A DNA stretch of 64,000 bases from Rubrobacter taiwanensis (GTDB taxonomy: Bacteria; Actinomycetota; Rubrobacteria; Rubrobacterales; Rubrobacteraceae): positions 1 through 64,000 of the forward strand of contig NZ_SKBU01000012.1 of the NCBI RefSeq assembly GCF_004337705.1. Direction: 5' to 3'. Position numbers and translations under genes: made by a program. Within the stretch, counting starts at the first letter, position 1. Each line of letters opens with the position of its first letter. Below the pieces are notes generated by a model. That model was not told where the DNA came from. It saw only the letters and a program-made list of their open reading frames with translations, and made no database searches. Positions 18,230-26,267 of the stretch are shown here, one piece after another.

Positions 18230-18904
18230 TTGAGCGTGGACGAAGGGCTGCTGAGGGAGATAGACGGCTACATCGAGAGCCTCTTCGGCGAGCAGGACGA
18301 GGCGCTGCGGGCGGCGCTGGAGGAGTCCCGGCGGGCGGGGCTGCCCGAGATACAGGTCTCGGCCAACCAGGGGAAGCTGCTGCACATCCTGGCGGCTGCG
18401 AGCGGCGCGCGGCGCGTTCTGGAGATCGGCACTCTGGGCGGGTACAGCACGATCTGGCTCGCCCGCGCCCTGCCGCGGGACGGGGTCCTGATCTCGCTGG
18501 AGCTGCGTGAGCATCACGCCGGGGTGGCCCGCCGGAACATTGAGCGGGCCGGGCTCTCCGGCCGTGTCGAGGTGCGTGTGGGCGACGCCCGGGAGAGGCT
18601 GGCGGAGCTGGCCGGGCAGGGTGGGGTCTTCGACCTGATCTTCATAGACGCGGACAAGACGGGATATCCGGAGTATCTGGAGTGGTCGCTCAGGCTCTCC
18701 CGGCCCGGGACGCTCATTCTGGCCGACAACGTCATCCGGGGCGGGGCGGTGCTGGACGCGGAAGACGAGGTCTCGCGGGCGGTCCGTCGCTTCAACCGCG
18801 TCCTGGCGGAAGATCCGCGCCTCTCGGCCGTGATACTGCCCATACTGCGCGAGAGGGTAGACGGACTCGCCATAGCGCGAGTGCGGGGGATGCCGCAGTC
18901 GTAA
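18230..18904 (+). CDS. SAM-dependent O-methyltransferase, CCoAOMT/PF01596 family
   Basis: A 224-aa Rossmann methyltransferase. Motif I is EIGTLGGYSTIWLARALP, and the metal-binding FIDADKTGYPEYLEW and LADNVIRGGAV segments are typical of Mg-dependent catechol/caffeoyl-CoA-type enzymes. The substrate cannot be told. Related bacterial proteins methylate catechols or tRNA uridine-5-oxyacetate precursors. TTG start, 3 nt after truA, so probably the last gene of this transcription unit before the rplM promoter. Confidence 0.85.
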   Translation: MSVDEGLLREIDGYIESLFGEQDEALRAALEESRRAGLPEIQVSANQGKLLHILAAASGARRVLEIGTLGGYSTIWLARALPRDGVLISLELREHHAGVARRNIERAGLSGRVEVRVGDARERLAELAGQGGVFDLIFIDADKTGYPEYLEWSLRLSRPGTLILADNVIRGGAVLDAEDEVSRAVRRFNRVLAEDPRLSAVILPILRERVDGLAIARVRGMPQS

Positions 18905-18908
18905 CAGT

Positions 18909-18937
18909 TTGACACTTGCGGTCCCGTTATTTAACAT
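18909..18937 (+). promoter_or_regulatory. Sigma-70-type promoter for rplM-rpsI
   Basis: A perfect -35 TTGACA (18909-18914), a 17-nt spacer and a -10 TAACAT (18932-18937, four of six matches) lie in the 84-nt gap upstream of rplM. The predicted start is about 18944, giving a leader of about 45 nt. It is one of the clearest consensus promoters in the window. Confidence 0.72.
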
Positions 18938-18988
18938 CACAGGGTTGGTTTCGACCCCCGTGAAGGCGGCATTCGGAGCTGGAGGACT

Positions 18989-19423
18989 ATGAGGAGTTAC
19001 ATGGCGCGGCCCCTAGAGGTCGAGCGTAAATGGTACCTGATAGACGCGGAGGGCAAGACGCTGGGGCGGCTGGCCTCGGAGATCGCGACGCTCTTGCGCG
19101 GCAAGCGGAAGCCGCAGTACACCCCGCACGTGGACGTGGGGGACTTCGTGGTCGTGGTCAACGCCGGGAAGGTCGCGGTGACCGGCAGGAAGGCGGAGCA
19201 GAAGGTCTACTACCGGCACAGCGGCTATCCCGGTGGCCTCAAGACGACGACCTTCGAGCAGATGATGGAGAAGAAGCCGGAGGAAGTCCTGCGCCGGGCG
19301 GTCGCCGGCATGATGCCGAAGACCCGGCTGGGGCGCAGGCAGCTCAAGAAGCTCAAGATCTACGCCGGCCCGGAGCATCCGCACCGGGCCCAGGCTCCCG
19401 AGACTTACGAGGTGAGGCAGTAG
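18989..19423 (+). CDS. rplM: 50S ribosomal protein L13
   Basis: L13 of 144 aa. From ATG 18989 the N-terminus [20 protein letters not shown] aligns without gap to the usual bacterial start. The internal ATG at 19001 is possible but would truncate it. Later signatures are [20 protein letters not shown] and [10 protein letters not shown]. It is an early assembly protein of the large subunit, co-transcribed with rpsI. Confidence 0.96.
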   Translation: MRSYMARPLEVERKWYLIDAEGKTLGRLASEIATLLRGKRKPQYTPHVDVGDFVVVVNAGKVAVTGRKAEQKVYYRHSGYPGGLKTTTFEQMMEKKPEEVLRRAVAGMMPKTRLGRRQLKKLKIYAGPEHPHRAQAPETYEVRQ

Positions 19424-19424
19424 G

Positions 19425-19820
19425 ATGGCTCAGCAGGCACTCTACAGGGGAACGGGGCGCAGGAAGACCTCGGTGGCGCGGGTACGGATCTTGCCGGGGG
19501 AGGGCAAGATCACGGTCAACGGCCGCGACTACACCGAGTACTTCCCGCGGCTGACCTACCAGCACGCGATCCGTTCCCCGCTCAGGATACTGGACGCTGA
19601 GGGACGCTACGATATAGTCGTCAAGGTCGAGGGCGGCGGCCCGACCGGTCAGGCGGAGGCTGTGCGGCACGGCATAGCCCGGGCGCTGGCCGAAGAGTCT
19701 GAGAGCGCGCGCGCCGAGCTGAAGAGCGCCGGGCTCCTGACCCGGGATGCCCGGGCCGTGGAGCGCAAGAAGTACGGTCTGAAGAAGGCCCGCAAGCGCC
19801 CGCAGTTCTCCAAGCGGTAG
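19425..19820 (+). CDS. rpsI: 30S ribosomal protein S9
   Basis: S9 of 131 aa with [19 protein letters not shown] at the start and the long basic C-terminal tail [19 protein letters not shown] that reaches the P-site tRNA. ATG is one base after the rplM stop. A strong palindrome follows the gene. Confidence 0.97.
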   Translation: MAQQALYRGTGRRKTSVARVRILPGEGKITVNGRDYTEYFPRLTYQHAIRSPLRILDAEGRYDIVVKVEGGGPTGQAEAVRHGIARALAEESESARAELKSAGLLTRDARAVERKKYGLKKARKRPQFSKR

Positions 19821-19850
19821 GGGTCGCGTGCCGGAGATCGTCTCTCGGGA

Positions 19851-19874
19851 GCGGACGGGCGCGCGCCCGTCCGC
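19851..19874. terminator. 24-bp perfect palindrome between rpsI and glmM
   Basis: GCGGACGGGCGC followed directly by GCGCCCGTCCGC is a perfect inverted repeat. It can fold as a 10-bp G/C stem with a GCGC loop. It lies 30 nt after rpsI and 21 nt before glmM. There is no T-run after it, so it is either a weak or Rho-assisted terminator, an mRNA-stability hairpin, or a protein-binding site. Confidence 0.5.
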
Positions 19875-19895
19875 GCGGGGGGTGATGCAGTCCCG

Positions 19896-21197
19896 GTGAG
19901 GATCAGGTTCGGAACCGACGGGGTACGCGGGGTGGCCAACCGGGAGCTGGCACCCGAGCACGCCCTCGCCCTGGGGCTCGCTGCCGCCCGGCTCTTCGGC
20001 GGGCCTCTCGCCGTCGGGCGTGACACCCGGCTCTCGGGCGGGATGCTCTCGGCAGCGCTCGCGGCCGGGGCCGCGAGCGGCGGGTCGGAGGTGCTGGACC
20101 TCGGGGTTCTGCCCACGCCGGGCGTTGCGGCGCTGGTCGGGGAGCTGGGCGGGGCGGCTGCGGCGGTCATCAGCGCGTCGCACAACCCCTACCCGGACAA
20201 CGGTATCAAGTTCCTCTCCCGCGAGGGGCGCAAGCTGCCGGACGGGCTGGAACGCGAGCTAGAGCATCTGGTGGAGAGCACCTTCGACGACCGGCCGGCC
20301 GGAGCGGGTGTCGGCGGCATAAAGCGCATTGAGGACGCTGCCGGGCGCTACGCGGGGTTTCTGGCCGCCCGGATCCGGCCGCGGGCCGGGGGGATGCGGG
20401 TGCTTCTGGACTGTGCGAACGGCGCGGCGTACCGGGTTGCCCCGCTGGCGTTCGAGCGGACCGGGGCGGATCTCACGATCGTCTGCGGCGACCCCGACGG
20501 GACGAACATAAACCGGGGCTGCGGCTCGACTCACGTCGAGGGGCTGGACGTGCGGGGGCACGATGTGGCCTTCGCCTTCGACGGGGACGCCGACCGGGTG
20601 CTGGCGGTGGACGAGACGGGCTCCGTGGTGGACGGGGACAGGATCATCGCCATCCTCGCCCGCGACCTGAAGGAGCGGGGCGAGCTCTCCGGCGGGGTGG
20701 TGGTCACGGTAATGAGCAACCTCGGCTTCTTCAAGGCCATGGAGGGGCTCAACATACCGGTCGAGGTCACGCCGGTCGGGGACCGGCATGTGGCCGAGGC
20801 CATGCGGAAGACCGGGGCCGCCGTGGGCGGCGAGCAGTCCGGGCACATCATCCTCTCCCGGTACACCACGACCGGGGACGGTATCCTGACGGCGCTCGCG
20901 CTGCTGGAGGTGATGGTGCGCTCGGGCCGGCCGCTCTCGGAGCTGGCCCGGGTTATGGAGGTCTATCCCCAGCGCCTCATCAACGTCCGCGTGAAGGACC
21001 GCTCCGTGGCCGGGGATGGGGCCGTGCGGCGGGCTGTGCGCAGTGCGGAGGAGAGGCTCGGGAAGGAGGGCAGGATACTCCTGCGCCCGAGCGGCACGGA
21101 GCCCGTGGTGCGGGTTATGGTGGAGCACGTGGACGAGGAGGTGTGCCGGACGGTGTGCGAGGAGGTCGCCGGGGTGGTCGAGAGGGCGGGCGCGTGA
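19896..21197 (+). CDS. glmM: Phosphoglucosamine mutase
   Basis: GlmM of 433 aa interconverts glucosamine-6-P and glucosamine-1-P for peptidoglycan precursors. The start has RFGTDGVRGVAN, the active-site serine loop is ISASHNPYPDNGIKF, the Mg loop is FDGDADRVLAVDE, the sugar loop is GGEQSGHIIL and the phosphate-binding loop is RPSGTEPVVRVMVE. GTG start. The gene overlaps the next one by 4 nt. The rplM-rpsI-glmM order is common in Gram-positive bacteria. Confidence 0.96.
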   Translation: MRIRFGTDGVRGVANRELAPEHALALGLAAARLFGGPLAVGRDTRLSGGMLSAALAAGAASGGSEVLDLGVLPTPGVAALVGELGGAAAAVISASHNPYPDNGIKFLSREGRKLPDGLERELEHLVESTFDDRPAGAGVGGIKRIEDAAGRYAGFLAARIRPRAGGMRVLLDCANGAAYRVAPLAFERTGADLTIVCGDPDGTNINRGCGSTHVEGLDVRGHDVAFAFDGDADRVLAVDETGSVVDGDRIIAILARDLKERGELSGGVVVTVMSNLGFFKAMEGLNIPVEVTPVGDRHVAEAMRKTGAAVGGEQSGHIILSRYTTTGDGILTALALLEVMVRSGRPLSELARVMEVYPQRLINVRVKDRSVAGDGAVRRAVRSAEERLGKEGRILLRPSGTEPVVRVMVEHVDEEVCRTVCEEVAGVVERAGA

Positions 21198-22030
21198 GGT
21201 TCGTGGGATGCGCGCTCGCCTGGCGGCCGGGTGAGGCGAGGGACCGGAGCTCCGCGCTCGTGGTACTGGACGAGCGCGGCGGGATCATCGCCAACGCGTT
21301 TGCCGCCGGGGTGGAGGAGCTCGCCGGGGCGATAGAGTCTTACGCCGGCGGCGAAGGCGTGCTGGTGGGGGTAGACGCCCCGCTCTCCATCCCCAACGAG
21401 CGCGGCACGCGCGAGGTGGAGCGCATCCTGTCGCGGGTCTCGCTCCCGGCCTACTCGGCCAGCCGTAAGATGTTCGGGGAGGAGGTCTACCCGGAGGAGT
21501 TCCTGGCTGCGCTGGAGAGGGTTGGGATCCAGTACACCGACTACCCCTTCCCCCGTGACCGGGAGCAGCGGGCGGTGGTGGAGGTGAACTCGGCGGCCAC
21601 GCTGAAGGTGATCTCTTTCGAGCGCGCCGGCAGCGACGGCCGGCTGGAGGAGATCCGGGAGCCCCGCTACCGCAAGGGGAACAAGGCGCAACGGGCCGCG
21701 GCCCTCAGGGAGGTCGTGGAGATCCTCTGGAACACGCCGGGGCTCCGGTTGCGTACCGGCAACCTCTCGGACGACCTGAGCGCACCGGAGAACGTGGACG
21801 TCTCGCGCATAGAGGTGACCGAGGAGATGTCGCACGCGGAGCTGGACCGGATCATGAACCTGGTCGAGGGCACGCTCGCGGCCTACACGGTGCTGCGGCA
21901 CTGGAGGGGGCGCGACGGTTCGCTCGTGGTGGGGACCGGCCCCGAGGGATACGTGCTCATCCCGGCCCCGGAGATCCTGCGCCGGCGCATAGCCGAGGAG
22001 TGCCGGGCGGCGGGGGTGCCCTACGTCTGA
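21194..22030 (+). CDS. DUF429 family protein (predicted RNase H-like fold)
   Basis: A 278-aa protein from GTG 21194 ([14 protein letters not shown]) overlapping glmM. It shows DUF429 marks: an early Asp-containing strand ([20 protein letters not shown]), [14 protein letters not shown], and a late segment with the acidic [21 protein letters not shown]429 proteins are predicted to be RNase H-like nucleases but have no proven activity. It is translationally coupled to both glmM and hisF (last base shared with the hisF ATG), so it is likely made along with cell-wall and histidine enzymes. The reason is unknown. Confidence 0.75.
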   Translation: MRFVGCALAWRPGEARDRSSALVVLDERGGIIANAFAAGVEELAGAIESYAGGEGVLVGVDAPLSIPNERGTREVERILSRVSLPAYSASRKMFGEEVYPEEFLAALERVGIQYTDYPFPRDREQRAVVEVNSAATLKVISFERAGSDGRLEEIREPRYRKGNKAQRAAALREVVEILWNTPGLRLRTGNLSDDLSAPENVDVSRIEVTEEMSHAELDRIMNLVEGTLAAYTVLRHWRGRDGSLVVGTGPEGYVLIPAPEILRRRIAEECRAAGVPYV

Positions 22031-22788
22031 TGGCCCTCTGCGTGCGAATAATCCCCTGTCTGGACGTGGATGCCGGGAGGGTCGTCAAGGGGACGCGCTT
22101 CAGGGATCTGCGGGACGCCGGGGACCCGGTCGAGCTGGCTGCGCGTTATGACGCCGAGGGGGCAGACGAGATCGTCTTCTACGACATAACCGCTTCGCAC
22201 GAGCGGCGGGCCACCTCCGTGGCGCTGGCCCGCCGGGCCGCCGAGGAGGTCTTCATACCCTACACCATCGGGGGTGGCGTGCGCACGGTCGAGGACATGC
22301 GCGCCATGCTGCGCTCCGGGGCCGACAAGGTCTCCGTCAACACCGCTGCCGTGAAGAACCCCGACCTCATAAGCGAGGGCGCGGAGCGCTTCGGGAGCCA
22401 GTGCGTCGTCCTGAGCGTGGACGTGAAGCGGCGGGAGGACGGTCCGGGCTGGGAGGTGTACCTGAACGGCGGCCGGGTGAACACCGGCCGCGACGCGCTG
22501 GAGTGGCTCGTGGAGGGCGAGCGGCGGGGCGCGGGCGAGTACGTGCTGAACAGCATGGACGCCGACGGCACGGAGACCGGCTACGATCTGGAGCTCATCT
22601 CAGCGGTCGCCGAGCACACGAATCTGCCCGTCATCGCCTCGGGCGGGGCCGGGCATCCGGATCACATGGTCGCGGCCGTCGAGGCCGGGGCCGACGCCGT
22701 GCTCGCTGCCAGCATCTTCCACTTCGGGGAGTGGTCCATAGCGGAGGTGAAGGCGTGGATGAAGAAGGCCGGCATCCCGGTGCGATGA
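22030..22788 (+). CDS. hisF: Imidazole glycerol phosphate synthase, cyclase subunit HisF
   Basis: HisF of 252 aa from ATG 22030. It closes the imidazole ring in histidine synthesis, using ammonia from HisH, and releases AICAR. The two catalytic aspartates of the TIM barrel are seen in [15 protein letters not shown] (D12) and [10 protein letters not shown]. The phosphate loops are [11 protein letters not shown] and [13 protein letters not shown]. HisH and the other his genes are not in this window. It overlaps hisIE by 4 nt. Confidence 0.96.
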   Translation: MALCVRIIPCLDVDAGRVVKGTRFRDLRDAGDPVELAARYDAEGADEIVFYDITASHERRATSVALARRAAEEVFIPYTIGGGVRTVEDMRAMLRSGADKVSVNTAAVKNPDLISEGAERFGSQCVVLSVDVKRREDGPGWEVYLNGGRVNTGRDALEWLVEGERRGAGEYVLNSMDADGTETGYDLELISAVAEHTNLPVIASGGAGHPDHMVAAVEAGADAVLAASIFHFGEWSIAEVKAWMKKAGIPVR

Positions 22789-23393
22789 AGCTGGAGGGCG
22801 TGAAGTTTGACGGGCGGGGGCTGGTGCCGGTCGTAGCTCAGGACGCGCGCACCGGCGAGGTCCTGATGCTGGCCTACGCCGACCGCGCGGCGCTGGAGCG
22901 GACCGCCGCCACCGGCGAGGCCCACTACTACTCCCGCTCCCGCGGGGAGCTGTGGCACAAGGGAGCCACTAGCGGCAATACTCAGCGGGTGGTCGAGATG
23001 CGGCTGGACTGCGACGGCGATGCCGTGCTCTACCGGGTTGAGCCCCGCGGCCCGGCCTGCCACACCGGGGCGCGGAGCTGCTTCTTCACCCGGCTCGCCG
23101 GGGAGGGTGCTGCCGGGCTTGGGGAGATGCTGGCGCGGCTCTCCCGCGTCATCTCCGAGCGCCGCCGGGCGCTGCCGGAGGGCTCTTACACGGCGGAGCT
23201 CTTCCGGGGCGGTTCGGGGCGCATCGCGCAGAAGGTGGGCGAAGAGGCCGTGGAGACGGTCGTGGCCGCGCTGGAGGGGGAGCGGCTGGAGGAGGAGGCT
23301 GCGGATCTCCTCTACCACCTGCTGGTGCTGCTGGAGGACCGGGGCGTAAGCCCGGACGAGGTGGCGAGGGTCCTGGATGAGCGTCACCGCTGA
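22785..23393 (+). CDS. hisIE: Bifunctional phosphoribosyl-AMP cyclohydrolase / phosphoribosyl-ATP pyrophosphatase HisIE
   Basis: A 202-aa fusion from ATG 22785. Residues 1-110 are the cyclohydrolase HisI with [31 protein letters not shown] and the metal site [10 protein letters not shown]. Residues 115-202 are the pyrophosphatase HisE with [14 protein letters not shown] and [17 protein letters not shown]. Together they do steps 2 and 3 of histidine synthesis. The long frame upstream is the shadow of hisF. The last 17 nt overlap trpE. Confidence 0.96.
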   Translation: MKLEGVKFDGRGLVPVVAQDARTGEVLMLAYADRAALERTAATGEAHYYSRSRGELWHKGATSGNTQRVVEMRLDCDGDAVLYRVEPRGPACHTGARSCFFTRLAGEGAAGLGEMLARLSRVISERRRALPEGSYTAELFRGGSGRIAQKVGEEAVETVVAALEGERLEEEAADLLYHLLVLLEDRGVSPDEVARVLDERHR

Positions 23394-24894
23394 CTCTCTC
23401 ATCCCCGCCCTCCCCGAGGCCCGGCGGCTGGCCCGGGAGTACGACGTCGTACCGGTCTACGCGGAGTTCATCGGGGATCTGGAGACCCCGATCTCGGCCG
23501 CGCTCAAGTTCGCGAACGAGGAGACCGTCTTCCTGCTGGAGAGCGCCGAGGGGGCCGAGCGCTTCGGGCGCTACTCCTTCCTGGGCTTCGATCCCAAGCG
23601 CACGCTCTTCTACCGGGGCGGCGCGTATACGGTTGTGGACGCCGACGGGGCGCGCGAGGTCCCGGCGAAGGACCCGTTCCGGGGCCTTGCGGAGCTGGTG
23701 GGTCGGCGCAGCGTCGCACCCCTGCCGCACCTGCCGCCCTTCGTGGGCGGGGCCGTGGGCTACTTCGCCTACGATGCCGTGCGCTACCTGGAGAGCCTGC
23801 CGGACGCCCCGCCGGACGATCTGAGCCTCCCGGAGGCATACTTCGCCGTGACCGAGACGCTGGTCGTCTTCGACCACCTGCGGCACAAGGTGCTTGTGAT
23901 CTCGCTCCTCGATGCCGGCCGCCTGCGGGACGTGGAGGGCGAGGGCTTCGCCGCCGCCTACCGCCGGGCGGCGGACGAGGTGCGCCGGGTGGCCGAGCGG
24001 CTGTCGGGACCGCTGAGAGACCGCGGTCTCGCCCCTGGCGCCAAGAGGCCGCAGGTAGACTCCAACTTCACCCGGGCTGCTTACATGGAGGCCGTGGAGC
24101 GCGCCCGGGAGTACATCCGGGCCGGGGATGCTTTCCAAGTCGTCCCCTCACAGCGCTTCGTGGCCGAGACCGGAGAGCTAGACCCGTTCCGTCTCTACCG
24201 GGGCCTCAGGAGCGTGAACCCCTCTCCGTACATGACCTGCCTGAAGCTCGGGGATCTGGCCCTGGTCGGGGCCTCGCCCGAGCCGCTGGTACGGGTGGAG
24301 GGACGCACCGTGATGACCCGGCCCATCGCCGGGACCCGCCCCCGCAGCGAGGACCCCGAGCGCGACGCCGCACTGGCCGAGGAGCTGCTCGCCGACGAGA
24401 AGGAGCGCGCCGAGCACGTGATGCTTGTGGACCTCGGCCGCAACGACCTGGGACGGGTCTCGGAAGCCGGCTCCGTGAGGCTGGAGCGGTTCATGGAGAT
24501 CGAGCGCTACTCGCACGTAATGCACCTGGTCTCCACCGTGACCGGGCGCCTGCGGCCGGAGCTCACCGCGCTCGATGCCCTGGCCGCCGCCTTCCCCGCG
24601 GGCACCGTCTCCGGCGCGCCCAAGGTGCGGGCGATGCAGATCATAGACGAGCTGGAGCCCGTCCGCCGCGGCCCGTACGCCGGGGCCATCGGCTACTACG
24701 GCGTGGACGGCCGGCTGGACACCTGCATCACCCTGCGCACCGCCCTGCTCAGGGACGGCCTGGCGTACTTCCAGGCCGGAGGCGGCGTGGTCGCCGACTC
24801 GGACCCCGCCGCCGAGTACGAGGAGACCCGCAGCAAGGCCCGGGCGCTGGTGCGGGCGCTGGAGGTCGCCCGCAGCCGCGAGCTGTGGCTTTAG
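23377..24894 (+). CDS. trpE: Anthranilate synthase component I
   Basis: TrpE of 505 aa turns chorismate plus ammonia into anthranilate, with TrpG as glutaminase. The feedback site LLES is at [18 protein letters not shown], so Trp inhibition is expected. The catalytic chorismate-binding part has [46 protein letters not shown] and [15 protein letters not shown]. The start ATG lies inside hisIE (17-nt overlap), coupling it to his genes rather than to trpG, which is more than 20 kb away at 45,523. Confidence 0.96.
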   Translation: MSVTADSLIPALPEARRLAREYDVVPVYAEFIGDLETPISAALKFANEETVFLLESAEGAERFGRYSFLGFDPKRTLFYRGGAYTVVDADGAREVPAKDPFRGLAELVGRRSVAPLPHLPPFVGGAVGYFAYDAVRYLESLPDAPPDDLSLPEAYFAVTETLVVFDHLRHKVLVISLLDAGRLRDVEGEGFAAAYRRAADEVRRVAERLSGPLRDRGLAPGAKRPQVDSNFTRAAYMEAVERAREYIRAGDAFQVVPSQRFVAETGELDPFRLYRGLRSVNPSPYMTCLKLGDLALVGASPEPLVRVEGRTVMTRPIAGTRPRSEDPERDAALAEELLADEKERAEHVMLVDLGRNDLGRVSEAGSVRLERFMEIERYSHVMHLVSTVTGRLRPELTALDALAAAFPAGTVSGAPKVRAMQIIDELEPVRRGPYAGAIGYYGVDGRLDTCITLRTALLRDGLAYFQAGGGVVADSDPAAEYEETRSKARALVRALEVARSRELWL

Positions 24895-24898
24895 GGCC

Positions 24899-25567
24899 CT
24901 AGCGGCGGCGTTGGCGGCGGTAGATGAGTAAGGCCACCACGAGCGCGGCGGCGAGCAGCGCTACGGCCCGGCCGTAGGACTGGAGGGCCGTTATGATCAC
25001 CTCCCAATACTCGCCGAAGAGGAACCCGATGGAGCCCATGGAGACGGCCCAGAGGGATATGGCGAGCAGGTCGAAGGCCAGAAAGCGGGGGTAGAGCATC
25101 TTGCTGAGGCCCGCGGAGAGCGGCATCGCGGCCCGCATCCCCGGCGTGAAGCGCCCGAAGAGGACCGTCTTGCCGCCGTGCAGGTAGAACCACTTCTCCA
25201 CCCGCCGGAGGTGGCGGGGCTTCAGGAAGCGCCGCAGCAGCCGGGAGCGGAAGAGGCGGTTTACGAAGGCATAGCCCCCGATGCGTCCGGTCCAGTACAT
25301 GGTGCTGTCGCAGACTGCGGCTCCCAGAGCCCCGATGAGTATGACGTAGATCAGATGTATATCCCCGGTGCTATTGGCGAGCCAGCCGCCGGCGAGCATG
25401 ACCAGATCCCCCGAGCTCGGCAGGCAGAAGTCCAGCGCGGCGCCCAGAAACACGATCAGGTACCCGTGTTCGGTGAGCAGGCGCGTCAGGAACTCGAGCA
25501 GCTCTTCGGGGGAGCTGAGGGCGGATCTCAGATCTGTCAGCAGCGCTCCGGCCATCTTCGTACTCAT
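24899..25567 (-). CDS. DedA-family membrane protein
   Basis: A DedA/SNARE-associated (PF09335) protein of 222 aa from ATG 25567. An ORF start 15 nt further out falls inside the promoter. It has four or so hydrophobic stretches. Family marks are LGAALDFCLPSSGDLVMLAG, GAAVCDSTMYWTGRIGG and the motif GRFTPGMRAAMPLSAGLSKM. DedA proteins include undecaprenyl-phosphate and phospholipid transporters or scramblases. Which lipid this one moves cannot be told. Convergent with trpE (4-nt gap) and divergent from plsY. Confidence 0.88.
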   Translation of the reverse strand: MSTKMAGALLTDLRSALSSPEELLEFLTRLLTEHGYLIVFLGAALDFCLPSSGDLVMLAGGWLANSTGDIHLIYVILIGALGAAVCDSTMYWTGRIGGYAFVNRLFRSRLLRRFLKPRHLRRVEKWFYLHGGKTVLFGRFTPGMRAAMPLSAGLSKMLYPRFLAFDLLAISLWAVSMGSIGFLFGEYWEVIITALQSYGRAVALLAAALVVALLIYRRQRRR

Positions 25568-25581
25568 ACCCACAGAGCGCA

Positions 25582-25590
25582 ATTAAAGCA
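25582..25590 (-). promoter_or_regulatory. Extended -10 promoter for the DedA gene
   Basis: On the minus strand TGCTTTAAT (25590 down to 25582) is an extended -10 element. A start of transcription near 25575 would leave a leader of only about 8 nt before ATG 25567, with no clear Shine-Dalgarno. The same nonamer precedes the GH31 gene at 44498-44506. Confidence 0.45.
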
Positions 25591-25636
25591 CAGATGTCCG
25601 GAGCCTCCACCGCGGGATAATCCCCCGGCGTTCCGC

Positions 25637-25642
25637 TATACT
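25637..25642 (+). promoter_or_regulatory. -10 box of plsY, probable leaderless transcript
   Basis: TATACT (25637-25642, five of six matches) ends 7 nt before the plsY ATG. With the usual 6-8 nt to +1, transcription should begin at or just before the A of the start codon. No SD is present between the box and the ATG. The -35 region is not convincing. Confidence 0.5.
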
Positions 25643-25649
25643 TCGCGCC

Positions 25650-26267
25650 ATGCTGGAGGTCTTCCTGATCCTGCTCGGGTATCTTATGGGGTCCGTGCCG
25701 ACCGGGGTTCTGGCGGCGCGGGCTTCGGGCGTGGATGTCCGGCGGGTGGGCAGCGGGAACATCGGGACGGCGAACGTGCTGCGGGCGGCGGGCAAGAAGG
25801 CGGCCTTCGTCACGATGCTAGGCGACATGGCCAAGGGTTTCGCGCCGGTCCTGATCTCGGTGCACCTTACGCCGTCTACATGGGTGCACGCGGCGGTGGC
25901 CTTCGCGGCGCTCGCGGGCCACACCTGGCCGGTCTTCCTGCGCTTCAAGGGGGGCAAGGGGGTGGCGACCGGGGCCGGGACCGTCATCGCGCTCGCGCCG
26001 CTCGTGGGACTCTTCATGTTCGCCGTCTGGTGGGCCGTCGTGCTTATTAGCCGGTATACTTCTCTGGGGGCCATGGTCACGATGGTGCTTGGGCCCGTGG
26101 CGTTCATCCTCACGGGCCAGCCGCTGCCGTATGTGGCGTACACGGTCTTGGGGGCCGCGCTCGTGATCTGGCTCCACCGCGAGAACATCCGGCGGCTGGC
26201 CGCGGGGACCGAACGCAAGGTCGGCCAGCGAGAGAGGTTAGAGAGGAGCGGCGAGCGTGTTAGGTGA
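25650..26267 (+). CDS. plsY: Glycerol-3-phosphate acyltransferase PlsY
   Basis: PlsY of 205 aa, an integral membrane enzyme that acylates glycerol-3-P with acyl-phosphate, the first step of phospholipid synthesis. Signatures are YLMGSVPTGVLAAR, VGSGNIGTANVLRAAGKKA, LRFKGGKGVATGAG and the late WLHRENIRRLAAGTERK. The last 30 or so residues are hydrophilic and longer than usual. It overlaps the following reductase gene by 11 nt, so the two are translated together. Confidence 0.94.
   Translation: MLEVFLILLGYLMGSVPTGVLAARASGVDVRRVGSGNIGTANVLRAAGKKAAFVTMLGDMAKGFAPVLISVHLTPSTWVHAAVAFAALAGHTWPVFLRFKGGKGVATGAGTVIALAPLVGLFMFAVWWAVVLISRYTSLGAMVTMVLGPVAFILTGQPLPYVAYTVLGAALVIWLHRENIRRLAAGTERKVGQRERLERSGERVR

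Noticed and set aside
17377-18510. 377-codon plus-strand frame over truA and the methyltransferase gene
   Set aside because: It is Arg/Gly/Ala-rich with no family features and lies over two well-supported genes in another frame.
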